Positions 24,511 through 33,325 of a stretch of 51,182 bases of DNA are shown here, piece after piece. Numbering within the stretch: the stretch's first letter is position 1; each line of letters starts with the position of its first letter. The stretch comes from Myxococcales bacterium (GTDB lineage Bacteria; Myxococcota_A; Polyangia; Polyangiales; Polyangiaceae): contig JAHFDZ010000005.1 of assembly GCA_023248745.1 (NCBI GenBank), positions 1-51,182 on the forward strand, read 5' to 3'. Below the pieces are notes generated by a model. It saw only the letters and a program-made list of their open reading frames with translations. It did no database searches and was not told where the DNA came from. A program made the translations under genes and the position numbers.

Positions 24511-27500
24511 ATGAGTGGCGCATTCGAACCGGTTGAAACCGATCTCAACTTTCCACGAGACGAGCGCAAGATCCTCGATTTCTGGAAGGAGAGTCGCATC
24601 TTCGAAAAGTCAATCGAAGCACGCAAGGGCAAACCCACCTTTGTGTTCTACGAGGGACCACCCACCGCAAACGGCTTGCCTCACAACGGCAGTGTGCTCA
24701 CGCGCGTGCTCAAAGATCTCTTCCCACGTTACAAAACGATGCGTGGCTACTACGTACCCCGAAAAGCGGGTTGGGACACGCACGGCTTGCCAGTCGAAGT
24801 TGAGGTCGAGAAAGAGCTCCACATCCACGGTAAAGCCGCAATCGAAGCGTATGGCGTCGAACCCTTCGTCAAGCGATGCATCGAGTCGGTCTTTCGCTAC
24901 ACCAAAGAGTGGGAAGACCTCACCGCCCGGGTCGCCTTCTGGTGCGATCTCGATCAGGCCTATGTCACGTTCCATCAGAGTTACATCGAAAGCGTCTGGT
25001 GGGCACTTAGCCACTTGTTCAAAAAGGGACTGCTCTATCAGGGGCACAAGGTTGTCTGGTGGTGGGCTCAAGGCGGTACCGCGCTCAGCTCCGCCGAAGT
25101 CGGACAAGGATACAAAACGGTCGACGACCCGAGCGTGTTCGTTGCATTTCAATTAGTCAACGAACCTGACGTTTCGCTTCTCGTGTGGACGACGACGCCG
25201 TGGACTTTGCCGTCGAATATGTACGCGGCCGTGCATCCAAATTTTGAGTACGCAGTCGTGCAAGCTGGCGATCGCAAGCTCATCGTGGCCAAGGAGCTTT
25301 GCGAGCCGCTTGCGAAGAAGCTTGGCGTCGAGCTCACGATCCTTCGCACGATGAAGGGGACCGAATTGGCTGGGGCGGAATATGTGCCTCCGTTTGATCT
25401 CTATTCATCGAAGCAAAAGATGGTCGCCATGCGGTCGGGCGAAAAATTGCCTGCATACTGGCGCATTATCGCTGCGGACTTCGTTCTCAAGGATGCGAGC
25501 GGCATCGTTCACGTTGCGCCTGCGTTCGGTGAAGACGACCATGTTGCCCATCGCAAAGAGAGTGCGCGACTCGCGAATCCTGAGGACGTCGAGTTGCTAT
25601 GCGCCGTAAAGCCCGACGGAACATTTATTCCGGAACTTGACCGTTATGCCGGTCGCTGGGTTAAAGAGTGCGACAAAGATATTCAGGCCGAGTTGAAGCA
25701 ACGCGGCGTGCTGGTTCACGCTGAAATCTACCGCCACGAGTATCCTTTCTGTTGGCGCGCCGATAGCGACCCGCTCATCCAGTTTGCACGCCCGGCTTGG
25801 TACATCCGCACAACGCAGTTGATCGACAAGGCGATCGAAAATAACCGCGCAATTCAGTGGCTTCCAGAGCACATCAAAGAAGGGCGCTTCGGCGACTTTT
25901 TGCAAAACAACGTGGACTGGGCACTGTCGCGCGAACGTTATTGGGGCACGCCACTCAACATTTGGATCAACGACGTGAGCGGCAACATGGAGGCTCCTTC
26001 GTCGGTCGCCGAGATCGTTACGAAAAATCCGCACGCGTTCGATCACTTCCAGGAGGCAAAGAAAGCCGATCCATCGCTCAGCGAGCACCTCATGGTCCAC
26101 AAGCCGTGGGTGGATCAAGTCACGTGGCAAAATCCAGGTGAGCCCGGCACGTATCGACGCGTGCCCGAAGTGATCGATTGCTGGTTCGATTCAGGATGCA
26201 TGCCCTTCGCGCAGTGGGGCTTTCCCCATCAAGGGCACGAAGAATTCAAGCAAGCGTTTCCAGCCGACTACATCTCAGAAGGGATCGATCAGACGCGCGG
26301 TTGGTTCTACTCGCTGCTCATGATTTCAACGCTGCTCTTCGATGAAGAGAATCAGCGAGCGCTTGGACTCGAGCCCGTTCGTCAACTGCCTTACCCATTT
26401 AGGACGTGCATTGTGCTCGGTCATGTGTGCGACAAAGAGGGCAAGAAGGAGTCAAAGTCCAAGGGCAATTACACCCCACCTGAGGTCATTCTTGACCGGG
26501 TCCAGATGGACTTCGCCTTGGTCGAAGGTGCGGCTCAGCCAGGTGTTGCGCTCATCGGTCGCGAGGATCTTGAAGGCCTCGATGTTCAGGAGGGCGCGAA
26601 GCTCAAGCTGTATCGCCCTGGAAGCGAAGCTGGGGCGCGAACACTCGAGCTGCGCGTCGACAAGAAGTTGAAACGTCGTGTCATCGTGATGCATGAGGCC
26701 GATCGCAATGCACTCGGATTGCGCGTTGCCTCTGCGCAAGACGTCAAGCCGGCCGACGTCCCACGCCTTCCGGTAGAAGAGCGGGTCACCGTTGAAGATG
26801 CGTCATCGTCTGCACCCGGCGCCGATGCATTCCGCTGGTTCTTTTACGCTTCAAGCCCACCCTGGAGTCAAACCCGTCACTCGCTCTCCAACGTGCGCGC
26901 GCTTCAGAAGGAGTTCGCGGTCAAGTTGCGGAACGTTTATTCGTTCTTCGTTATCTACGCGAATATCGACGGGTTTCACCCATACACGAGCGCCGGGCGC
27001 GACGCAGAGCGCACCGAGCTCGACCGGTGGATTCTGAGTGAACTCAATGACACCATCGCCACGGTCACTCGTAACATGGATGGTTACGATGTGTACTCAT
27101 CAACCGAAAGGCTGACATCGTTCGTCGACGCGCTTTCGAATTGGTATGTGCGCCGCAGCCGCGATCGCTTCTGGAAGAGTGGCTGGGATGACGACAAGGC
27201 TGCTGCCTACTTCACGCTGTACGAATGCCTCTCAAAGCTGAGCAGCACCATCGCACCATTCGTTCCGTATGCGGCAGAGGCGATGTACCTCAATTTGGTC
27301 GCGCGTCCGGCGAAGGACAAGCAAATTGACGTTCCTGAAAGTGTGCATCTTGCATTCTTTCCTGAGGCCGATCTTTCGGCGATCGATGATGCGCTCAGCA
27401 AGAAGATCGCGGCCGTGCGTGAGGTCGTCAGCTTAGGCCTGCAAGTCCGCACGCACCACAAGCTGAAGGTGCGTCAGCCACTTCGCGTCGCACACGTGAT

Positions 27501-28140
27501 TCTTGCCAGTGAGGCGCTAATGCCGGCGCTCCGCGCATGCGGCGACATGATTCGCGATGAGCTCAACGTGCTTGAGCTCAGCTTCGTTGGCCCAGAGGAA
27601 GCGAGGCGTTTTGTTGACTATAAGTTGAAGGCGAACTTTCGTTCGCTCGGTCAAAAAGGTTTGGGCAAAGAGGCGCAAGTGCTCAAAAAGGTGTTGGGCG
27701 ACCTTGGGTCAGAGATGGCGTTTTCGCTTTACCGTAAGCTTGTGTCTGGCGAGGCGGCCATTGTCTCCGGTGTTTCGCTCGAACTTGCCGACGTCGAAGT
27801 TTCGTTCGAGACGAAGCCAGGTTTTGCGGCGGCCGGCAATCGCGTGGGTGTTGTGGCACTTGCCACTGAGCTCGATGACGAGCTTCGCGATCTCGCTTTT
27901 GCGCGCGAGTTTCAGAATCGGGTCCAAACCGCACGCAAAGAGCTCGCCCTCGCTTATACCGATCGCATCCAGATACGATTTGCAGGGAGCGCTCGCGCGG
28001 TGGACGTCATTGCAAGACATCGCGAGACACTGGCGGCCGAGGTGCTCGCTACTGACATTCGCCCCGACAACGACGCTTCATATGACCGTGTCGTTGAGGT
28101 GGAAGGAGAAGAGCTCAAGCTTCTCGTCACGCGTTGCTAG
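24511..28140 (+). CDS. ileS: Isoleucyl-tRNA synthetase
   Basis: IleS charges tRNA(Ile). The 1209-residue protein begins MSGAFEPVETDLNFPRDERK and contains GWDTHGLPVEVEVEK, WTTTPWTLPSN (editing domain), the SxxxW/HxxYW region SRERYWGTPL and a long C-terminal tRNA-binding part. The HIGH-type motif reads HNGS (58-61) and the KMSKS motif reads KESKS (646-650). About 90-100 extra residues lie between KSKGN (653) and DAFRWFF (about 772). These look like a lineage type of IleS, of the eukaryote-like class. The ATG at 24511 is set by the conserved N-terminus. No T-box leader was seen. Confidence 0.95.
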   Translation: MSGAFEPVETDLNFPRDERKILDFWKESRIFEKSIEARKGKPTFVFYEGPPTANGLPHNGSVLTRVLKDLFPRYKTMRGYYVPRKAGWDTHGLPVEVEVEKELHIHGKAAIEAYGVEPFVKRCIESVFRYTKEWEDLTARVAFWCDLDQAYVTFHQSYIESVWWALSHLFKKGLLYQGHKVVWWWAQGGTALSSAEVGQGYKTVDDPSVFVAFQLVNEPDVSLLVWTTTPWTLPSNMYAAVHPNFEYAVVQAGDRKLIVAKELCEPLAKKLGVELTILRTMKGTELAGAEYVPPFDLYSSKQKMVAMRSGEKLPAYWRIIAADFVLKDASGIVHVAPAFGEDDHVAHRKESARLANPEDVELLCAVKPDGTFIPELDRYAGRWVKECDKDIQAELKQRGVLVHAEIYRHEYPFCWRADSDPLIQFARPAWYIRTTQLIDKAIENNRAIQWLPEHIKEGRFGDFLQNNVDWALSRERYWGTPLNIWINDVSGNMEAPSSVAEIVTKNPHAFDHFQEAKKADPSLSEHLMVHKPWVDQVTWQNPGEPGTYRRVPEVIDCWFDSGCMPFAQWGFPHQGHEEFKQAFPADYISEGIDQTRGWFYSLLMISTLLFDEENQRALGLEPVRQLPYPFRTCIVLGHVCDKEGKKESKSKGNYTPPEVILDRVQMDFALVEGAAQPGVALIGREDLEGLDVQEGAKLKLYRPGSEAGARTLELRVDKKLKRRVIVMHEADRNALGLRVASAQDVKPADVPRLPVEERVTVEDASSSAPGADAFRWFFYASSPPWSQTRHSLSNVRALQKEFAVKLRNVYSFFVIYANIDGFHPYTSAGRDAERTELDRWILSELNDTIATVTRNMDGYDVYSSTERLTSFVDALSNWYVRRSRDRFWKSGWDDDKAAAYFTLYECLSKLSSTIAPFVPYAAEAMYLNLVARPAKDKQIDVPESVHLAFFPEADLSAIDDALSKKIAAVREVVSLGLQVRTHHKLKVRQPLRVAHVILASEALMPALRACGDMIRDELNVLELSFVGPEEARRFVDYKLKANFRSLGQKGLGKEAQVLKKVLGDLGSEMAFSLYRKLVSGEAAIVSGVSLELADVEVSFETKPGFAAAGNRVGVVALATELDDELRDLAFAREFQNRVQTARKELALAYTDRIQIRFAGSARAVDVIARHRETLAAEVLATDIRPDNDASYDRVVEVEGEELKLLVTRC

Positions 28141-28234
28141 TCCCTTGACCGGCACCCGCCAGATGCGTTGAGCTCTTCCCGTCAAAGAACGCACGATCAA
28201 GAATCGTCCGCGTCGTCGTCGACGGGACTTTCAA

Positions 28235-28272
28235 CGGGCCCGCGCTTTGCTACCGTACTGCGCGAGGGCCCG
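28235..28272 (+). other. Hairpin between ileS and the next gene
   Basis: CGGGCCC at 28235-28241 pairs with GGGCCCG at 28266-28272, and GCGC pairs with GCGC inside. It lies 95 bases after ileS and ends 18 bases before the ribosome site of the next gene. No U-run follows. It could act on termination or on translation of the downstream gene. Confidence 0.4.
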
Positions 28273-28299
28273 GGGGGGCACTCGTGTTTAAGGAGCCGG

Positions 28300-29535
28300 A
28301 TGATTCATGTTGGCGACAAGGACAAAGCGCGTCCCGCTTTGGGTCGCGCAATACGCGAGCGCGTTGAGCACGAGCTAGAGCAGGCGCTCAAAAGGAGGCC
28401 GCTCGAAGAGACTATTCTCGCGGGAGTCGTGCGTTCGCTCAGTCCGTACAACGCCAAAGTGCGCGCGGCGGCGCGTAATGCGCTTCATGTGTTGGCGAAG
28501 AGGCGATCGTTCGACCGTCCATTGTATCACGCGCTGTTACGAACGATGGGCGACCTGTCTGACGTCGCCGCGTGTACGATTTTACAAGGTGCACTCAATC
28601 AAGTCGCAACCGTTGGCTATTCACCGCTCGCTGCTGCATGCGGATGTGCGAATCCTGCCGTCGTTGCCGAACTCACAAAGGCAGCAGGGCGCGAACGAGC
28701 CCACGCAGCATTCGCCGCAGAGTTGGCACTGGCTTGTCACACGACGGCACGACCTGCGCACCTCGTGCATCTTGCGCCAATGATCAAAGAGGCACATCGT
28801 ATCACCTTCTGTTACGAATTTTTGCCCGCGCTCATGAGACGGCAAGCAATTCCAGCGGCGGTAGGGCCTGCGCTTCGCGTGCTTCGAGCGGCCGAACGTC
28901 ATCTCGGAAGGTGGCTCGCGCTTGCAGAGATCGAAGTGCGCGCTGGCGAGTATGCGGCGCTCGATGAGGCGAAAAGCCGACTCGATTCTGCGAGCGCGAG
29001 TGGTCGAGGATCGTGGCAGCTTATGGTGTGGGCGCTTGAGCACGCAAAGAACCCAACGCGCGACCCATCACTTCCGCGCGTTTCTGTCGACGCGATCTCG
29101 CGCCTCGCTGAACGTGCCGATCGGGAGTCTCACTTTGCATTTCGTCTCGCTGCTGCACGCGAAAAGGCCGTTGAGCAAGTGTTGGGTCAGCTGGCCACAC
29201 ACCCTGCTCGAACCGCGGGTTCCATTCGCGCGGCGATGCACCTTGGGCGCGACTTAGGACGCGCGCAGGTTCGCGATACGCTGGCCAACGTCTGCGACGA
29301 TCAAGCACTCGACCAGGACCTTCGCGGCTTCGCAGTCGCTTCGCTCTACGATGTCGGCGAGTGCGAGAGCGCACTCGAACGAGCCGAAGAGTTGGAATCA
29401 TCGCGTTCGCTCAAGTCTGCGGCCTGGGCGTCGCTCGTTCGATTCAACGTTCGAGAGCGCGCCTTCAGTGGATGTTCGTCGCCCGTCGTGACGGAATCGC
29501 GGTATCGTTGGATTCAATGCGGCTGGCTCGAGTAG
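28300..29535 (+). CDS. Helical-repeat (HEAT-like) protein of unknown function
   Basis: This is a 411-residue Ala/Arg/Leu-rich protein without signal or membrane segments. The pattern of paired helices (VRAAARNALHVLAKRR, AVGPALRVLRAAERHLGRW, LRGFAVASLYDVGE) resembles a HEAT or TPR solenoid. AGGAG precedes the ATG at 28300, which is why I reject the TTG start at 28168. Its 3' end overlaps the start of the following protease gene by 19 bases. The partner is unknown. Confidence 0.72.
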   Translation: MIHVGDKDKARPALGRAIRERVEHELEQALKRRPLEETILAGVVRSLSPYNAKVRAAARNALHVLAKRRSFDRPLYHALLRTMGDLSDVAACTILQGALNQVATVGYSPLAAACGCANPAVVAELTKAAGRERAHAAFAAELALACHTTARPAHLVHLAPMIKEAHRITFCYEFLPALMRRQAIPAAVGPALRVLRAAERHLGRWLALAEIEVRAGEYAALDEAKSRLDSASASGRGSWQLMVWALEHAKNPTRDPSLPRVSVDAISRLAERADRESHFAFRLAAAREKAVEQVLGQLATHPARTAGSIRAAMHLGRDLGRAQVRDTLANVCDDQALDQDLRGFAVASLYDVGECESALERAEELESSRSLKSAAWASLVRFNVRERAFSGCSSPVVTESRYRWIQCGWLE

Positions 29536-31370
29536 CGACACTCTCGTCCTTGCGACTGGTTGGCGTTTCTACATTTGCGCTGCTTCTCGTGACGAGTGCG
29601 CGTGCGGAAGATGCTCTCGAACTTTGGGCTGACCGCGATGACGATGATTTCAACGGAATCGCGGACGGCGTGCAGCCAGAATTGAGCCTCGAAGCGTCGA
29701 GTGCGTTTGCGGGAGTCTCGAAGGAACTTCGGAACGGGATCCTACGGCTCGAAGGTTCTACAAGCTGCGCGCGCCTTCTCGTTGAAGGAAAACCGTTTCC
29801 ATGGGGAAAAATTCCGGGCCCCCAAGTGCGTATTCAAGGGGTCTCGGCGTGCGAGGCCCGCATGGTGAGCAAGAACCGCGGGACCACTTCGTCAACGCGC
29901 TTGATTGTTCGCGAACTTCACGTTTTCGGCGCAGACGGGAAGCCCATTCTTCCAGTTGGCGATCATCTCGCGCTCACAAGGTTGCCGCCACAGCCGCTCA
30001 ACGAGATCGTGCCCTCGGCCGATAACGAGGATGCGACGTTCGTTGTGCGCGGCCCTCTGCCGCTTCCGTCGGAATTGTCGCTCGATTCGATTACGTGGTT
30101 CGGGCAACGCGTGGACGTGCTCAAACACGTTCAGCTTAAGAGCGCGCCGTGTCCAGCGGAGCTCGGTGAGTCGTTACCGTGCGCCACCACGGTCCCGATT
30201 CGTTTGGCAATCGATGAAGTCGACCGCCAGCACGCGATGCTCAAAGATCGCGCTCTTGTTGCTGCGCTCGGCGGCGCGATCGTGGCGCGCATTGATGGCA
30301 TGCGACAAGTGATGCGGGTGCTTGGTCCAAGGCACACGCTCGTGGGTTCGGTCGGAAGATTGCGAGCGACACTGCGACCGTTCGTGCTTCGTGTTGCTCA
30401 CGCCAGTACGCCTGCGGTTGGCTCGTCCGACGCTGGGGCTGTCGCGCAGGTGAGAGCAGAGCTTGCTGCGGCCGCAAACATTTGGGCACAGTGCGGCATC
30501 TCGTTTGGTGACACGCGCACGCTCAATGTCGCTGTCGTCGATCCTCCAGCGCCGCATCTCCTTTCGATCGGTGACGGATCGGGCATGCCCGCAAGCGGTG
30601 GCGAGATTGCGATGACCGTCGATAAGCATCAAGTTCGCGTCGCGATTCGAAAGGGCATGAGTCCCACCGAGGTTGCAGCGCAGGTGGTTCTTGCGCTGTC
30701 TAAGGCGGGTATTGTGGGGATCATTTCGCCCAATGCGCGCACCGCAGCGGGCGCGATGGGAAGCGTTGACGTCCTCATTCGTCGAAAAAATGGTCAAATT
30801 CCTGTACTAGCGGGAGCGCTTGCGGGAGGACGCATCTCGAACGACGCCACGCTGGCCGTTGCAACGGGCATCGTCGATCTCGAAGACGGTTTGGAGCACT
30901 TTAGCGACGTGAACGCTGCCGCGGGCACGCTTGAAGAGCGAACGTTGCTCAAGGCGCTTGACGATGGCGATCCGACGACGATCGAAGTCGTCGTCGTCCC
31001 ATTTTTCTCGGGAGGCGGCCGCATTGGAGAGTCTTTCATCGCGAGCGATCGCTCAAGCTTACGAAACATGGTGGTTACCGATCGCGCGGGTGTACGGGCT
31101 CGAAGAAGCAGCCTGACGTTGGCTCACGAGCTTGGCCACGTCCTTCTCGATATGCCTGGGCACCCGGATGACTACGGCTCAGACACGCCTACCCAACTGA
31201 TGGACTCGGATGCATCAGACGCGTCACCGTTCGGTCCGCGGCGTTTGTCGGTGAATGAGTGCCTTCGGGCGTATCGTCAATCAGGACCCACGAGCGCGCA
31301 GCCCATGTTGCGCGAGTGGCCACTTACCGCGGTTCCTGTTGACGAAAAATTGCCGACGCTCGTTCGGTAG
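29517..31370 (+). CDS. Secreted zincin-like metalloprotease
   Basis: This is a 617-residue protein with signal peptide ending TSARA. Asp-rich LWADRDDDDFNGIADG follows, resembling a calcium-binding loop. The zinc motif is HELGHVLLDMPGH, with His537, Glu538, His541 and a third His at 549, followed by TQLMDSD, which could supply the Met-turn. The gap to the third His is two residues longer than in classic metzincins (HExxHxxGxxH). It is probably an exported peptidase acting on proteins outside the cell. The substrate is unknown. It is convergent with the surface lipoprotein pair. Confidence 0.75.
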   Translation: MRLARVATLSSLRLVGVSTFALLLVTSARAEDALELWADRDDDDFNGIADGVQPELSLEASSAFAGVSKELRNGILRLEGSTSCARLLVEGKPFPWGKIPGPQVRIQGVSACEARMVSKNRGTTSSTRLIVRELHVFGADGKPILPVGDHLALTRLPPQPLNEIVPSADNEDATFVVRGPLPLPSELSLDSITWFGQRVDVLKHVQLKSAPCPAELGESLPCATTVPIRLAIDEVDRQHAMLKDRALVAALGGAIVARIDGMRQVMRVLGPRHTLVGSVGRLRATLRPFVLRVAHASTPAVGSSDAGAVAQVRAELAAAANIWAQCGISFGDTRTLNVAVVDPPAPHLLSIGDGSGMPASGGEIAMTVDKHQVRVAIRKGMSPTEVAAQVVLALSKAGIVGIISPNARTAAGAMGSVDVLIRRKNGQIPVLAGALAGGRISNDATLAVATGIVDLEDGLEHFSDVNAAAGTLEERTLLKALDDGDPTTIEVVVVPFFSGGGRIGESFIASDRSSLRNMVVTDRAGVRARRSSLTLAHELGHVLLDMPGHPDDYGSDTPTQLMDSDASDASPFGPRRLSVNECLRAYRQSGPTSAQPMLREWPLTAVPVDEKLPTLVR

Positions 31371-31375
31371 CTGAG

Positions 31376-33325
31376 CTACGGAACGATGAGTTCGGCGAGC
31401 TCTGTTCCGCCGGCGTAGCCGTAGCTCACGAACGAATCGAACCCATAGACCATGATGCCAACGGGCTTGTCGGCGATGACGCGATGAACGCCGTCGTTTT
31501 GAATTCCGGGCAATACGTTGTCGGGAGCCGCTTTGTTCGGATCGATCGTGGGGAAGGAGAGCTGGCATCGATAGCTGATGAACGCAGGTTGCTTGCCGCC
31601 TCGCTCGCTATCGGACAGGCCATCGCCGGGTGCAATTTCGCATCCGCCGAGTGGCGCGCCATCCATGAAAACTCTCGCGTCGGCAGGTGCAGTGATGACC
31701 ACGAAGTCGAACGCATACTTGTCAGGCGTTAGAAATACGTACTCCGATCGAAATTGCTCATTCGGTGGAATGAACGTGAGGCTGGGATCACCGCCAGGCA
31801 GTCCGCGCGCGATGCCCGCCGCTTCTTGGCTCGACTGAATCTGTGTGACGAACACGGGTTGCGACGCGCTGAGTGTGAAGTTGCGAGTTGCAGTGATCGT
31901 GACGAATGCGCCTTCGCCGTCGAGCGTAAGTGTCTTGTTGGGGGCAGGCAGCGAAGTGGTGAGCACAGTTTTTCCGGGAAGCACGCTCATCACGCGTACG
32001 TATTCGGGTTCGGCAACCTTCGTCATTTTTGCGCCGGCCGCGATGATCACTTCACTTCGATTTGGAGCTCGAGCAAGTACAAATTCTTTGCCGGCGGTTC
32101 GCAGCGGAGGAGACTGCTCCTCAAGATGGTCCGCGCAGCACGAGCGTTCGGACAGCGAACTGAAGAACGGAGCGTCGGACGCCTCGCTTCCGGTGAAAAC
32201 CGCGACGGGGCCGTCGGCGTCGATGAGCGTGCCGGTGAAATCTGCATTGAAACCGCCGGACTCAAGGTTCAGCACGTCAAACGGTTCGAGCGTGAGGCTT
32301 ACCTCTTCGCCCTTTTCGATTCCATTGTTGAAGGGGCCGCCCGAAATCACGCGCGTCGCTGGGCGCACCTTGACGTTTGTCTTCGTACTCGTACCTACTA
32401 TCGTTACGAATGCGCGAAGATCTTGGCCAAAGTTCTGATTCGGAATTGAACTTGTTGCAATCGTTTGCGGCCAGCCTGAGACGACGTAAGCACGCCCCGA
32501 CCCACCACCAAGCGCACTCCGCGGAAGGAGTTGCGACGCGTCGTTTGAAAATACGTTCGCGTTTTCGAGCGGATTAAATTGGTACGCAACGATGGGCACC
32601 GTAGAGCGCACACGAAAGGCCGCTCGTGTGAGGGCTGTGCCGGTTCCTGTGTTGAACGTTCCTTCTTCCGAGCCATCAACCTCGCGCGGGCCCAACTTGA
32701 ACACCTCAAGGTTGTTCGGCGTCACCGTGGCTGATGCGACGGTGCGTATCTTTGCGGGCTGACCCGGGAGTGCATCGTCTTGCTCAATTGTAACGTGCGC
32801 GGGTACGTTTGTAACCGCGTTGGAAACCACGACCGCGAACTGCTGCGCAGCTGCGTTGGTTGATGCACCAACGTTTGCGTTATCGAGATCGACCGCCCAG
32901 TATTCGCAACCAACGTTCGATCGAACTTTCTCGGCTTGCGCGCACAAGTTGACGCAAAGGCCAGCGGCGCACACCTCTCCCACGGCCGCATTGCAGGTGG
33001 CACTTTGTTCGTAACCACTACCGTCGTCTTTGCAACGCACGACTGCCGTACCGTCGCATTGCGCCGAGCCCGGCTTGCATCGCGTGCATGCGTAGAGCCC
33101 CGGCGCGCAAGTCAAACCGGTGGCGCTGCAGTCCTCGACCGTCTTCCACGTGCGAGCCGTGCATTGTTCGAGGGACGTGCCGTTGCACCGCTTCTCGCCC
33201 GACGTGCATCCCCCGCCAGCGTCGAGGTTTACGTTTCGGTATGATGGATCAAATCGGCAAGCGACCACGCTGACGATTGTAAGGGTACTGACAGCGCTAA
33301 GAGTCGTTAGCGCCCGAAGTTTCAT
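31376..33325 (-). CDS. Surface lipoprotein, IgGFc-binding family
   Basis: This is a 649-residue lipoprotein. Signal MKLRALTTLS...SVVAC and a Cys-rich segment (CTSGEKRCNG, CTRCKPGSAQC, CNAAVGEVCAAGLC) are followed by a large domain with the IgGFc_binding pattern: VPIVAYQFNPLEN, GPVAVFTGSEA and SCCADHLEEQSPP. The family name comes from a mucin-associated protein; the bacterial function is undefined, and adhesion is a guess. The ATG overlaps the stop of the upstream IPT/TIG lipoprotein gene (ATGA), so the two are co-translated. Confidence 0.85.
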   Translation of the reverse strand: MKLRALTTLSAVSTLTIVSVVACRFDPSYRNVNLDAGGGCTSGEKRCNGTSLEQCTARTWKTVEDCSATGLTCAPGLYACTRCKPGSAQCDGTAVVRCKDDGSGYEQSATCNAAVGEVCAAGLCVNLCAQAEKVRSNVGCEYWAVDLDNANVGASTNAAAQQFAVVVSNAVTNVPAHVTIEQDDALPGQPAKIRTVASATVTPNNLEVFKLGPREVDGSEEGTFNTGTGTALTRAAFRVRSTVPIVAYQFNPLENANVFSNDASQLLPRSALGGGSGRAYVVSGWPQTIATSSIPNQNFGQDLRAFVTIVGTSTKTNVKVRPATRVISGGPFNNGIEKGEEVSLTLEPFDVLNLESGGFNADFTGTLIDADGPVAVFTGSEASDAPFFSSLSERSCCADHLEEQSPPLRTAGKEFVLARAPNRSEVIIAAGAKMTKVAEPEYVRVMSVLPGKTVLTTSLPAPNKTLTLDGEGAFVTITATRNFTLSASQPVFVTQIQSSQEAAGIARGLPGGDPSLTFIPPNEQFRSEYVFLTPDKYAFDFVVITAPADARVFMDGAPLGGCEIAPGDGLSDSERGGKQPAFISYRCQLSFPTIDPNKAAPDNVLPGIQNDGVHRVIADKPVGIMVYGFDSFVSYGYAGGTELAELIVP

